Counted from the stretch's first letter, positions 1 to 7,326 are shown. The stretch is DNA of 15,435 bases from Bacteroidota bacterium (GCA_023430325.1 JAEZAU010000208.1:1-15435), one strand, 5' to 3'. The notes: generated by a model from the letters alone, not told the origin. Translations and numbers: made by a program.

Positions 1-83
1 ATCTGTGCATTGGCACCAACACCCACCAAGGTGAGCACTGAAACGGCCATTACACGGGTAACATCGAGTAACATTCTTTTCAT
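1..83 (-). CDS. N-terminal fragment of an exported protein (partial)
   Basis: Reading leftwards from an ATG at 83-81, an open frame runs off the window edge after 27 codons. Residues 1-4 are MKRM, followed by a hydrophobic stretch rich in Leu, Val and Ala, and the visible part ends in GANAQ. This is a typical Sec signal peptide with an A-x-A|Q-type cleavage site, as is common in Bacteroidota exported proteins. Nothing of the mature protein is visible, so its function cannot be named. The gene is divergent from the beta-barrel gene at 241, with about 157 bases between the two starts and no clear promoter box in that gap. Confidence 0.6.
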   Translation of the reverse strand, partial: MKRMLLDVTRVMAVSVLTLVGVGANAQ

Positions 84-240
84 CAGGTAAAGGTTTAATG
101 GTTTCTGTTCTATAGGAAGATCCTCTAGAGGGTGCCAAGATATATGATCGAAAGGCCTTTCCGGCAAACGACCGATCAAAGGATCCACGAACCCGCCATG
201 AATTGCGTGAGGATCAAGATCATGTCCGATCTTCGCACTC

Positions 241-858
241 ATGTGGCGCATGTTCCTACTCTCCTGTCTGCTGGCAACGGGATCTCTTTTCGCTCAGAAC
301 GGTCCGCGGATAGGAGTCGGTCTCGCCACACAAAGTGCCGGCGGACTTTTCCAGAACACTGGTGATCTGCTGGCCGGGCCGATCATAGGCTGGCATTTCG
401 AAGCTCCTCTGCATCCGAAGTTCAGCATCATGCCAGAGATCTTGTGGATGACCAAAGGTGCCGTGGTGCGCAACCCCGCCATGGCCACACGCTCCAGGGC
501 CACGTTCCGCTATCTGGAGATGCCGATCCTGGCCAAGGTGATGACCGATCAGGCCGGTGATGGGCTCTATCTGCTGGCCGGGCCCACCGTGGGCTACTTT
601 CTTTCAGGCCGTTACCAGGTATGGCAGAGCGGCGATGAGATCATCGATTCAAAGTACAATACCGATTCGAACCCGAACCTGCGACGCATCGAATTCAGCG
701 GTTTAGTGGGCATGGGTTTCCAGGGTGAACGCTGGTCTTTCGATGTGCGGGCACAGAGCAGCCTTACGCCCTTCGATCGGTTCATCCGCATTCAGAACAT
801 CGTTTACGGCATCACTCTGGCCTACCGCATCAAACCGAAAACGGAGGCCAGCGAATAG
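241..858 (+). CDS. Small outer-membrane beta-barrel protein (PorT/OMP_b-brl-like)
   Basis: This 205-residue protein begins with a signal peptide (residues 1-19, ending SLFAQ). The rest alternates polar and aromatic/hydrophobic residues in short strands with Gly-rich turns (for example GPRIGVGLATQSAGG, LLAGPTVGYFLSG, FSGLVGMGF) and closes with the strand IVYGITLAYRI. This pattern and length fit the eight-stranded outer-membrane beta-barrel families common in Bacteroidota. Such proteins sit in the outer membrane; the role of this one cannot be read from sequence. ATG 241 is chosen because the signal peptide begins there. ATG 250 (residue 4) is equally possible. The ligand or partner is unknown. 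Confidence 0.75.
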   Translation: MWRMFLLSCLLATGSLFAQNGPRIGVGLATQSAGGLFQNTGDLLAGPIIGWHFEAPLHPKFSIMPEILWMTKGAVVRNPAMATRSRATFRYLEMPILAKVMTDQAGDGLYLLAGPTVGYFLSGRYQVWQSGDEIIDSKYNTDSNPNLRRIEFSGLVGMGFQGERWSFDVRAQSSLTPFDRFIRIQNIVYGITLAYRIKPKTEASE

Positions 859-880
859 CACGCCACCAGCCGCATCCTTC

Positions 881-888
881 TATCTTCG
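881..888 (+). promoter_or_regulatory. Promoter -7 box, TATCTTCG, for the helicase gene
   Basis: TATCTTCG matches the Bacteroidota -7 consensus TAnnTTTG with one C for T. It ends 8 bases before the helicase ATG at 897, so a transcript starting 4-7 bases downstream would be nearly leaderless. No clear -33 TTTG element was found upstream. Seen by eye only. Confidence 0.45.
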
Positions 889-896
889 CGGCCTTC

Positions 897-2147
897 ATGG
901 GATTCAAGCAACTTGGGCTGAGCGCCGATCTTCTCGATGGCCTCGAGGCGATGAACATCCGCCAGCCGACACCGATCCAGCAGCAGGCCATACCCATGGC
1001 CTTGGAAGGAAAGGACCTGATAGCCTGCGCGCAGACCGGTACGGGCAAAACGGCGGCGTTCCTGCTTCCATTGATCGACATCATAACCCATTACGCACCG
1101 CGTGAAGAGGGTTCGGTGCGCGCATTGATCATTGTTCCCACGCGCGAACTGGCGCTCCAGATCGATCAGCAGTTGCAGGCCATCGCCTACTTCACGCCCA
1201 TCACTTCGGTCGCCGTTTACGGTGGAAGCGATGCTTCTTCCTTCGACGTGCAAAAGCAGGCGCTCACCAGCGGTGTTGAAGTGATCATTGGCACGCCCGG
1301 CAAACTGCTCAGCCACCTCAACCTCGGTTATGTTCCGCTGAAAGGGCTTGAATTTTTGGTGCTCGACGAGGCCGATCGCATGATGGACATGGGCTTCATC
1401 GATGACATAAAACGGATCATCAATTTCCTTCCGAAGGAAAGGCAGACGTTGCTCTTCAGCGCCACCATGCCGCCACAGATCCGCGCATTGACCAGGGAGA
1501 TCCTCTATGAGCCGGAAGAGATTACAATTGCTTTAAGCAAGCCGGCCGAAGGAGTTGACCAGCAAGCCTATGTGATCTACGATACACAGAAGGCCGATAT
1601 CCTTGAGAACATCCTGAAGAACGATCCGGCCACCAGCATCGTGATCTTCGCGGGAAGGAAGGTGGAGGTGCGCAACCTGAACCGCCACTTGCAGAAGAGA
1701 GGGTTCAACGCGCGCGGCATGCACAGCGATCTGGAGCAGGCCGAGCGGGAGGAAGTGATGCTCGCCTTCCGCAACCGGAAGTTGAGGATACTTGTGGCCA
1801 CCGATGTGGTTAGCCGCGGGATCGATATCGATGACATCGATCTGGTGATCAATTATGATGTGCCGCGCGATCCGGAGGATTATGTACACCGCGTAGGGCG
1901 CACGGCACGGGCACAGCGAAAGGGCAAGGCCATCACCTTCATTAATGAAAAGCAGATGCGCGAGTTCGGGCGCATCGAATCTTTGATCGGTTACGAAGTG
2001 AAGAAGATGCCCCTGCCCGAAGGATTTTCCAACGGCCCGGAGTATGCGCCACAGTTACGGCATGGCCCCAAAAAAGGCCGCCGCCCTTTCAGGGGACGGC
2101 GGCCTGGAGGCGGAAGAAAACCTTCGCCTAGCGGTTCGAAGGCTTGA
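897..2147 (+). CDS. DEAD-box ATP-dependent RNA helicase
   Basis: This 416-residue SF2 helicase would unwind or remodel RNA duplexes in ribosome assembly, mRNA decay or cold adaptation. All family motifs are visible: the Q motif (F3, then RQPTPIQ at 22-28), motif I AQTGTGKT (45-52), Ia PTRELALQ (81-88), Ib TPGK (133-136), II DEAD (157-160), III SAT (188-190), V around ATDVVSRGID (301-310) and VI HRVGRTAR (331-338). The tail after about residue 388 is basic and Gly/Arg-rich (GRRPFRGRRPGGGRK), a likely unspecific RNA-binding extension as in RhlE/DeaD-type proteins. Which paralogue it corresponds to cannot be settled. The start is fixed by the Q-motif Phe close to the N-terminus. The 3' end overlaps the convergent cyclophilin gene by 20 bases, and codons in the tail carry that gene's terminator. 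Confidence 0.95.
   Translation: MGFKQLGLSADLLDGLEAMNIRQPTPIQQQAIPMALEGKDLIACAQTGTGKTAAFLLPLIDIITHYAPREEGSVRALIIVPTRELALQIDQQLQAIAYFTPITSVAVYGGSDASSFDVQKQALTSGVEVIIGTPGKLLSHLNLGYVPLKGLEFLVLDEADRMMDMGFIDDIKRIINFLPKERQTLLFSATMPPQIRALTREILYEPEEITIALSKPAEGVDQQAYVIYDTQKADILENILKNDPATSIVIFAGRKVEVRNLNRHLQKRGFNARGMHSDLEQAEREEVMLAFRNRKLRILVATDVVSRGIDIDDIDLVINYDVPRDPEDYVHRVGRTARAQRKGKAITFINEKQMREFGRIESLIGYEVKKMPLPEGFSNGPEYAPQLRHGPKKGRRPFRGRRPGGGRKPSPSGSKA
2070..2104 (-). terminator. Intrinsic terminator of the minus-strand cyclophilin cluster, inside the helicase ORF
   Basis: On the minus strand a GC-only arm GGCCGCCG (2104-2097) pairs with CGGCGGCC (2083-2076). Between them CCCT-GAA-AGGG forms an inner stem-loop after a 2-base bulge. 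Six T residues (2075-2070) follow directly. This is a textbook Rho-independent terminator, 24 bases after the cyclophilin stop at 2128. In the plus strand the same bases encode helicase residues from GPKKGRR through RRPGG. There is no T tract in the plus direction, so it should act on minus-strand transcripts only. Confidence 0.85.
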
Positions 2148-2811
2148 ACTTGTCCTTGTTCTGATCGAGGATCTTCATGGCATCCCACTCCTGGGCGGCC
2201 TTGCCAACGCGTTCGATCCGGACGGTCTCCATTACATCGCCTTGAACAATGGCGTTCACCACATCCTGCCCTTCGGTGACATAGCCGAACACAGCATGGC
2301 GGCCATCGAGCCACGGGGTCTCTTTGTGGGTGATGAAGAACTGGCTTCCGTTCGTTGAAGGACCGGCGTTCGCCATGCTCAAGGTGCCTGCACGCGTATG
2401 TTTCAGGTCCGGATGGATCTCATCGGCGAAGGCGTAACCAGGTCCGCTCGTTCCGGTACCTGTGGGATCGCCACCCTGGATCATGAAATCAGCGATCACC
2501 CGGTGGAACTTGATGCCGTCGAAATAGGGGGTTCCTTCCGGTCTCGCTGAATTCTTCACCTTGCCTTCGGCCAGGCCCACGAAGTTGGCCACCGTCATCG
2601 GCGCCTTCTCATGCTCCAGCTTTATGGTGATCATTCCTTTGTTCGTCTTGATCTTGGCGAAGATGCCTTCGTTGGTGTTGCTCACAGGTTTTTCGGTATT
2701 CTGTTCGTTGTTGCTGGCGGCCACGATGCCTTTGTCCTCACCGCCACCGGTGCTGCAGGCGGCCAGTGCGAGGCCAAGGACGGCCGAAATGGTGAATGGG
2801 AACATGGTCAT
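2128..2811 (-). CDS. Cyclophilin-type peptidyl-prolyl cis-trans isomerase, lipoprotein
   Basis: This 227-residue protein would catalyse cis-trans isomerisation of peptidyl-prolyl bonds and assist folding of exported proteins. Residues 1-19 are a lipoprotein signal ending LALAAC, with the lipobox Cys at 19. A Ser/Gly/Asn/Glu-rich linker runs to about residue 48 and the cyclophilin domain spans about 50-205. Hallmarks are FHR (102-104, with R104 equivalent to the catalytic Arg55 of CypA), MIQGGDP (110-116), GSQFFIT (155-161) and the W167-LDGRHAVFG stretch. It probably sits on the periplasmic face of a membrane. The start at 2811 has a second in-frame ATG two codons later. It follows the thioredoxin-like gene by 30 bases and has its own promoter-like box (2829-2836). 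The terminator lies just downstream, within the convergent helicase. Confidence 0.93.
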   Translation of the reverse strand: MTMFPFTISAVLGLALAACSTGGGEDKGIVAASNNEQNTEKPVSNTNEGIFAKIKTNKGMITIKLEHEKAPMTVANFVGLAEGKVKNSARPEGTPYFDGIKFHRVIADFMIQGGDPTGTGTSGPGYAFADEIHPDLKHTRAGTLSMANAGPSTNGSQFFITHKETPWLDGRHAVFGYVTEGQDVVNAIVQGDVMETVRIERVGKAAQEWDAMKILDQNKDKFKPSNR

Positions 2812-2828
2812 GTTGCTCTTTAGGGGTG

Positions 2829-2836
2829 CGAAAATA
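2829..2836 (-). promoter_or_regulatory. Promoter -7 box, TATTTTCG, for the cyclophilin gene
   Basis: Read on the minus strand, TATTTTCG resembles TAnnTTTG with a C for the third T. It lies 17 bases upstream of ATG 2811, in the short gap after the preceding gene. The same octamer stands before the acyltransferase gene at 3970-3963, which supports its being a real element. No -33 box is clear. Confidence 0.4.
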
Positions 2837-2841
2837 GACGA

Positions 2842-3363
2842 TCAACGCATCAGCACTTCTTCGATCGCTTCAAGCTTGTCTTCGGTGAACGCGCCTTTGT
2901 CCCGATGCAGGATCTTGCCCGATGAGTCCAGCACGAAGAAATAGGGAACATCCTTCTCCTTCAGATCGAGCGCCTCGCGGATCGGTTCCATGTCATCCTT
3001 GGAGAAGACCACTTTCTCCTCCACTTCTGGCGTGGCGCTCTGGCGGAATTTCTTGATCGTGGGTTCATAGGCCGTCTTGTTCAGGCCCACGAAGACCGGC
3101 ACGAAGAACAGGTCTGCATCATATTCACCCGCGAAGAGCCCGTATTGGGCCACAAAACGCATGTACGCCGGTTCAAGCCAGCTCTCCAAGGCTTCTGAGG
3201 CCTTTGGGCTGTAGGCAAGGCCGATGATGGTGTATTTCTTCTGGCCGTGCTGCGGAAGCGTGATGCTGGTGCCGTTCACCGTTTCTCCGGTGATGGTCGG
3301 GAACTGTTGCGCCTGCGCGAAAAAGGCGGGAACGACAAGTAAAAAGCTGATGATGGATCTCAT
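2842..3363 (-). CDS. Exported thioredoxin-fold-like protein without cysteines
   Basis: The product has 173 residues from ATG 3363. It starts with a compact signal peptide (MRSIISFLLVVPAFFAQAQ) followed by QFPTITG. The C-terminal part, VPYFFVLDSSGKILHRDKG and a closing helix, resembles the last beta-strands and helix of thioredoxin-like (TlpA/ATP10-like) domains, and LAYSPKASEALESW falls where the active-site helix would be. There is no cysteine anywhere, so classical thiol-disulfide chemistry is excluded and a structural or binding role is more likely. An earlier ATG at 3411 overlaps the stop of the acyltransferase gene (ATGA), which suggests translational coupling and would add 16 residues before the signal peptide. 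I prefer 3363 because the signal peptide is then of normal form. The family assignment is tentative; homology was judged by eye. Confidence 0.7.
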   Translation of the reverse strand: MRSIISFLLVVPAFFAQAQQFPTITGETVNGTSITLPQHGQKKYTIIGLAYSPKASEALESWLEPAYMRFVAQYGLFAGEYDADLFFVPVFVGLNKTAYEPTIKKFRQSATPEVEEKVVFSKDDMEPIREALDLKEKDVPYFFVLDSSGKILHRDKGAFTEDKLEAIEEVLMR

Positions 3364-3407
3364 GGAAATGCTCGGTGGCAGCGGCATTTGCAACTCGCGT
3401 ACCGATC

Positions 3408-3953
3408 TCATCTTATACCGTTCTCGGGGTGCTTTCCCTTGTGTGGCCTGAACCAGTCCTTCATGCGTTCAATGTCCCGGATCGGATCATCGGTCAGCGG
3501 GAAGGGCTCGGAAAGGATCACGGTCTTCTTCGGATAATCGAACGTGGCAAGAATGATCGGGATGCCGGCACCGGTGGCGATGCGATGGAACCCGGTCTTC
3601 CAGTCAGGCCGGTATTTGCGCGTGCCTTCCGGCGTGATCGCGATGGACTTGATCTCACCCCGCTTGAACATATCCACCACGGCATCCACCAGGTTATTGT
3701 GCCTGCTCCGATCCACCGGATAACCGCCCAGCGATCGGAAGATCCAACCGAAAGGAGGTCTGAAGAGCGATGATTTCGCCAGGTATTTCGACTCCATGCG
3801 CAGGATGCTCCGTACGGCCAGGCCGATGAAAAAATCCCAGTTGCTGGTGTGCGGCGCAACTACAACGATGTAACGCTGCAGGCCGGCAGGTCGGTGATCC
3901 TCGATGCGCCAGCCGGCCACTTTATGGAAGAAGAAGGAATGGATAGCGCGCAT
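3408..3953 (-). CDS. 1-acyl-sn-glycerol-3-phosphate acyltransferase-like protein (PlsC family)
   Basis: This 181-residue protein has the PlsC/LPLAT motifs in order: block I HTSNWD (H35 to D40, the HX4D catalytic pair), block II GGYPVDRSR (76-84, glycerophosphate binding) and block III EGTR (109-112), with IP at 131-132 as block IV. It would transfer an acyl chain to a lysophospholipid or a related acceptor at the inner membrane face. It is shorter than typical PlsC (about 240 residues) and lacks a clear N-terminal membrane helix, like the small acyltransferases common in Bacteroidota, so the acceptor is uncertain. It starts a three-gene minus-strand cluster, and its stop overlaps the alternative start of the next gene. 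A TATTTTCG box lies 9 bases upstream of its ATG. Confidence 0.88.
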   Translation of the reverse strand: MRAIHSFFFHKVAGWRIEDHRPAGLQRYIVVVAPHTSNWDFFIGLAVRSILRMESKYLAKSSLFRPPFGWIFRSLGGYPVDRSRHNNLVDAVVDMFKRGEIKSIAITPEGTRKYRPDWKTGFHRIATGAGIPIILATFDYPKKTVILSEPFPLTDDPIRDIERMKDWFRPHKGKHPENGIR

Positions 3954-3962
3954 GGGAGCGGC

Positions 3963-3970
3963 CGAAAATA
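3963..3970 (-). promoter_or_regulatory. Promoter -7 box, TATTTTCG, for the acyltransferase gene
   Basis: The minus strand reads TATTTTCG, then nine bases, then ATG 3953. It is identical to the octamer before the cyclophilin gene and similar to TATCTTCG before the helicase gene. The short distance predicts an almost leaderless transcript. Confidence 0.45.
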
Positions 3971-4084
3971 GGGAGCGATCGGGATGTTGGTGGTCCGATC
4001 GGATATCCGTTCATTTACGATCGCATCATGATCACTGCGACGAGAAGCATAACCCGGGCACCTGCAGATGCGTATGAAGGCCGC

Positions 4085-4642
4085 ATGAAAGGACGTTACG
4101 CGGTGCTCGATGTGGAGACAACGAGCGGCGATCCATCGCAGGGGCGGATTATCGAAGTGGCAGTGAAAGCGTTGGATGGCGTTGATGAGAAGCTCAATTG
4201 GGATACGCTCGTACAGCCGCGCACGCCCATACCACCGTTCATCCGCAAGCTGACCGGGATCACCGATGACATGTTGATCGATGCACCGATCTTTCCTGAA
4301 GTGGCGCGATCGCTGGCCACGGTGACACAGAACAGGATCGTGGTGGCCCACAATGTGCGTTATGACATGACGGCGTTGGAACATGAGTTCGCGCGCACGG
4401 GAATGGTCTTCGATCGGGCAGCGCTCTGCACCGAAAGACTTTCACGCCAGCTGGTGCCCCAGTTATCCCATTACAATCTCGGGAGTCTTTGCCGCTATTT
4501 CGGTATTCCGTTCATTGCACGCCATCGCGCACCGGATGACGCTGCGGCCACGGCCAGCCTTCTCCTTCGGTTGATCGATGCTTTTGGTGAGGACCGGATC
4601 CTGCTCAACGTAACAGTTGTCGCCAGACAATTGCGGGCCTAA
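4085..4642 (+). CDS. DEDDh 3'-5' exonuclease (DNA polymerase III epsilon-like)
   Basis: From ATG 4085 the protein has 185 residues and begins MKGRYAVLDVETT, so the ExoI motif (D9, E11) lies at the usual distance from the N-terminus. ExoII is AHNVRYD (D94) and ExoIII is HRAPDDA, with H147 and D152 in the HX4D spacing of the DEDDh class. It would remove nucleotides from 3' ends of DNA or RNA. It lacks the GIY-YIG extension that many Bacteroidota epsilon-like proteins carry, so it may act in repair or RNA trimming and need not be the replicative proofreader. An in-frame ATG at 4028 adds 19 residues and lies 4 bases after a weak promoter-like TACGATCG. I prefer 4085 from family alignment and the GAAGG before it. 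The end overlaps the convergent small membrane-protein gene by 4 bases. Confidence 0.9.
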   Translation: MKGRYAVLDVETTSGDPSQGRIIEVAVKALDGVDEKLNWDTLVQPRTPIPPFIRKLTGITDDMLIDAPIFPEVARSLATVTQNRIVVAHNVRYDMTALEHEFARTGMVFDRAALCTERLSRQLVPQLSHYNLGSLCRYFGIPFIARHRAPDDAAATASLLLRLIDAFGEDRILLNVTVVARQLRA

Positions 4643-4920
4643 CGCAGGAGCACGTTCGTAGCCCAGAGCACCCACATCACCACACCGGCAACAAGCCCGG
4701 CAATGCCTGCTATACCGCCGATCCGCATGTTGCGAAGGCTGCGATCGCTGTAAGTGTACCTTCTTCTGATCTGGAATCGTGACCAGATGTAAAAGGTGAT
4801 CGAAAGAAGCCCCAGGATAACGGCGAGCGAACACAAGTGTCTTAGAAAGGCCAGGGGAATGCTGAGAACGCCGAAGATCAACGTAACGGTGCTGAGCGGA
4901 AGCCGATCGGATGCGGTCAT
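4639..4920 (-). CDS. Small three-helix membrane protein
   Basis: This 93-residue protein has three probable membrane helices (about 8-27, 28-48 and 67-90). A basic, Tyr-rich loop (IRRRYTYSDRSLRN) separates the second and third. The Ala/Gly/Ile-rich helices recall small DUF4190-like proteins, but I do not recognise a defined family. Its ATG overlaps the TGA of coaE (ATGA, 4920-4917), so translation is probably coupled and the frame is very likely real. It is the last gene of the six-gene minus-strand run. Its stop overlaps the convergent exonuclease stop by 4 bases. Confidence 0.7.
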   Translation of the reverse strand: MTASDRLPLSTVTLIFGVLSIPLAFLRHLCSLAVILGLLSITFYIWSRFQIRRRYTYSDRSLRNMRIGGIAGIAGLVAGVVMWVLWATNVLLR

Positions 4921-5504
4921 CTGGCCAATGCGAGCAATTGCTCGTGGATCTTCAATACCTGAGGTATCACCAACTGCTCTTCATCATTGATGATGGTGAA
5001 GTCCGCGATCTTCGATCGCTCACTATCCGAAGCCTGGTTGCGCATACGTGCGCGCACGGCCTCCTCCTCCACCCCATCGCGCTCCATCACCCTTTTCACC
5101 CGCAGTTCTTCCGGTGCAGAAACGACGACGGTCCGATCGAACCGATCATGGCCACCGGTCTCGGCGAGCAAAGCCGCTTCCATGATCCCATAAGGGGCGC
5201 GTTGTTCGCGCGCCCATCGGTCGAAATGCAGGCGAACAGCAGGATGTACCAATGCGTTCAGGTCCTTCAAAGCTGAAGGATCATTGAAGACCATGCCAGC
5301 GAGCGCTTTCCGATCCAACATACCGGAGGGATAGACGTGTTCTCCGAAACGCTGGATGATCGCCGATCGCAAAGCTGGATCTTCCTCCATGAGCCTTTTC
5401 GCTTCCACGTCGGCTTCAAATACCGGAATGCCAAGTGTCTTGAAGATGCGGCCGACAAGGCTCTTTCCACTGCCGATGCCTCCGGTGAGACCAACGCGGA
5501 TCAT
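4917..5504 (-). CDS. coaE: Dephospho-CoA kinase
   Basis: This 195-residue protein catalyses the last step of coenzyme A synthesis, ATP-dependent phosphorylation of the ribose 3'-hydroxyl of dephospho-CoA, in the cytoplasm. It starts MIRVGLTGGIGSGKS, with the P-loop at residues 8-15. Other family marks are EADVEAKRL (D32 region), LVHPAV (85-90), EAALLAETG (109-117), the lid-like RMRNQASD (153-160) and IADFTIIND (166-174). The length is normal. The gene lies 23 bases after yajC and overlaps the small membrane-protein gene in an ATGA, consistent with one operon. Confidence 0.97.
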   Translation of the reverse strand: MIRVGLTGGIGSGKSLVGRIFKTLGIPVFEADVEAKRLMEEDPALRSAIIQRFGEHVYPSGMLDRKALAGMVFNDPSALKDLNALVHPAVRLHFDRWAREQRAPYGIMEAALLAETGGHDRFDRTVVVSAPEELRVKRVMERDGVEEEAVRARMRNQASDSERSKIADFTIINDEEQLVIPQVLKIHEQLLALAR

Positions 5505-5527
5505 AACGCGAAGGTGCGAAATGGCCG

Positions 5528-5860
5528 TCAGGCGTTCTGCTTCGCGGTGGCTTCGTTGAGCTGCATGGAATTGTCCATGGCGATGGCGCTCTTCTCGAAA
5601 CGCAGCTTCACGTTGCTGTCCACTTCAAGGAGCACCGTGGTATCGTTCACCTCCACCACGCGGCCATGGATGCCACCTATGGTCACCACCTTGCTCCCTT
5701 TCTGCAAGCTCTCACGGAACTTGCGGGCATCCTTCGCCTTCTTCTGCTGGGGACGGATCATGAAGAAGTAGAACACGATCATGAGCATGCCCATCATGAT
5801 CCAGAACTGGGTACCTCCTTGTTCACCTGAGGCTTGAAGCAGAATGCTGAGTGTCATCAT
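5528..5860 (-). CDS. yajC: Preprotein translocase subunit YajC
   Basis: This 110-residue protein is the small accessory subunit of the SecDF-YajC complex, which assists Sec-dependent export at the inner membrane. A short periplasmic N-terminus rich in Gly, Gln and Ser is followed by one membrane helix (about 19-35, Met/Phe-rich). After it come the diagnostic RPQQKKAKDARKF and a small beta domain, GSKVVTIGGIHGRVVEV. Two consecutive ATG codons begin the frame; which one is used cannot be told. It lies 21 bases after the DUF1573 gene and ahead of coaE, an order often seen in Bacteroidota. Confidence 0.96.
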   Translation of the reverse strand: MMTLSILLQASGEQGGTQFWIMMGMLMIVFYFFMIRPQQKKAKDARKFRESLQKGSKVVTIGGIHGRVVEVNDTTVLLEVDSNVKLRFEKSAIAMDNSMQLNEATAKQNA

Positions 5861-5881
5861 CTTTCCTTGTTTCGGTCGATC

Positions 5882-6373
5882 TTATTCTACGGGTTGCATG
5901 TTAGCCGGGCCCACCACATCGCCGCTCAAAGTGAGCACGGTGGAAGGAGGCGTGGTGTTGGCCGTTACCGTAACGGTCTTCTCCTGTCTGCCATGGCGGC
6001 CTTCGCTATCGAACACCACTTCTATCTCCCCTTTCTCTCCAGGCTTTATCGGATGTTTGGGCCATGCCTTGCCCACCGTGCAGCCGCAGGATCCGCGTAC
6101 ATCAGTGAGCACCAACGCGCTGCCACCGGTACTCTTGAACGTGAACCGATGGCTCACCTTGGCACCCTGCACCACCTGGCCCATATCGAAATGTGTTGTT
6201 GTGAATTCGATCGCGGCCAACTCGCCGGCATCCACATCTTCATAACCGGATGCAGGAAATCTCACATCATCGGTACTCACTTCCTCTCTTTCCGAATGAT
6301 CGGTGAGCTGGCAGCCGCCGAACGCGAGGGCGATCAAGAGGACAATGAGGGTATGGATGCTGATCGTACGCAT
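5882..6373 (-). CDS. DUF1573 domain lipoprotein
   Basis: From ATG 6373 the protein has 163 residues. A hydrophobic signal (IHTLIVLLIALAFGGC) ends in a lipobox with Cys at 21, so it is probably lipid-anchored in the cell envelope. An acidic linker follows. The DUF1573 domain starts at about residue 54 (AIEFTTTHFDMGQV) and contains the family signature RGSCGCTV (93-100), then KPGEKGEIEVVFDSEGR and an Ig-like end (LTLSGDVVGP). The biochemical function of DUF1573 is not established; the fold is thought to be an immunoglobulin-like beta-sandwich. A TTG two codons upstream (6379) overlaps the nusB stop and is the less likely start. It is a member of the six-gene minus-strand run. Confidence 0.92.
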   Translation of the reverse strand: MRTISIHTLIVLLIALAFGGCQLTDHSEREEVSTDDVRFPASGYEDVDAGELAAIEFTTTHFDMGQVVQGAKVSHRFTFKSTGGSALVLTDVRGSCGCTVGKAWPKHPIKPGEKGEIEVVFDSEGRHGRQEKTVTVTANTTPPSTVLTLSGDVVGPANMQPVE

Positions 6374-6375
6374 GA

Positions 6376-7326
6376 TCAACTTTCCAGGAGGCCACGCCCC
6401 ACCTTACGGATGCGGCCATCGGCCTTCATTTCGATGAAGATCTTGTCCAGCACACCATTGATGAAGTTCTTGCTCTTCGGAGTGCTGTAGGATTTGGCGA
6501 TCTCGATGTATTCGTTCAGCGTCACTTTCACAGGTATCTGATCGAACACGCGGACCTCGGTCAACGCCATCTTCATCAGGATCATATCCGCCAGGGCGAT
6601 GCGATCGCTCTCCCAGTTGCTGGCCTTCGCGCCGATCAGCTCTTCGTGTTCGGGGCCATGTTCGATGGTCCTGCGGTAGAGCGTGGTCACGAACTCCACC
6701 TCTTCTTTCGGTTCGCGTTGCAGATCGGCGATGAGCACTTCGCCCTGATCCTGCTCCTTTATCTGTTCAAGCCCGCGCTTCACCAAGGTAGCGGCCAGGT
6801 CCAGATCTTCGAGCCAGTAGATGCTGCGGTTCTCGAAAACATCCTGCAACGACCCGTTGTTCGCGATGTGATCGCTGAAGAGGGTGATCATGAACGCCTG
6901 ATCCTTCTTGAATCCCGGGGCCGGATCGTTCATGTAATTCTTGTACAGATCGCTGGCTTCCACCTCCTTGAGCATCTTGGTGAAAAGCTCCTTGTGGCCC
7001 ACCCAGCTTAAACGCTTGCGATCGGCCTCGGCACGCAGCTGTGCATTGGTGGCCAGTCTCTTCAGCAACGGATTCTCCACGAACCGGAGATTGGGCTCCA
7101 GATCCTCCCTGGTAGGCAGCCGTTTGTTCCTGCGTTCCTCGATGCGCAGTTCGGCTATGTGCCGCAGTTCACCAAAAATGAGCAGCAGCGAAAGAAAAAG
7201 ATCGTGCGTGCGCTCTATGCTTTGCAACAATTCCTTCTCCAATCTTGCCGCGCTTGCCGCATCGCTCTGCCAGAAGGCGTAGAGGGATTGGAAGACCTTG
7301 ATACGTAGATACCGCCTGTTAAGCAT
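6376..7326 (-). CDS. nusB: Transcription antitermination factor NusB (long Bacteroidota form)
   Basis: With 316 residues this is about twice the length of E. coli NusB. The N-terminus MLNRRYLRIKVFQSLYAFWQ corresponds to the NusB start (helix 1). An extra, highly charged helical segment of about 130-150 residues follows. The conserved C-terminal half contains SNWESDRIALADMILMKMAL, FDQIPVKVTLNEYIEIAK, YSTPKSKNFINGVLDKI and the tail. NusB binds boxA RNA with NusE (S10) and supports rRNA transcription antitermination. The long form is usual in this phylum and the role of the insert is unknown. It follows the leucine dehydrogenase gene by 12 bases and leads directly into the DUF1573 gene. Confidence 0.94.
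   Translation of the reverse strand: MLNRRYLRIKVFQSLYAFWQSDAASAARLEKELLQSIERTHDLFLSLLLIFGELRHIAELRIEERRNKRLPTREDLEPNLRFVENPLLKRLATNAQLRAEADRKRLSWVGHKELFTKMLKEVEASDLYKNYMNDPAPGFKKDQAFMITLFSDHIANNGSLQDVFENRSIYWLEDLDLAATLVKRGLEQIKEQDQGEVLIADLQREPKEEVEFVTTLYRRTIEHGPEHEELIGAKASNWESDRIALADMILMKMALTEVRVFDQIPVKVTLNEYIEIAKSYSTPKSKNFINGVLDKIFIEMKADGRIRKVGRGLLES

Noticed and set aside
120..131. GATCCTCTAGAG, identical to part of a common cloning-vector polylinker
   Set aside because: Only 12 bases match and the flanks (AGGAA before, GGTGCC after) are not vector sequence; the region continues normally into a native-looking beta-barrel gene. Chance is the simplest explanation.
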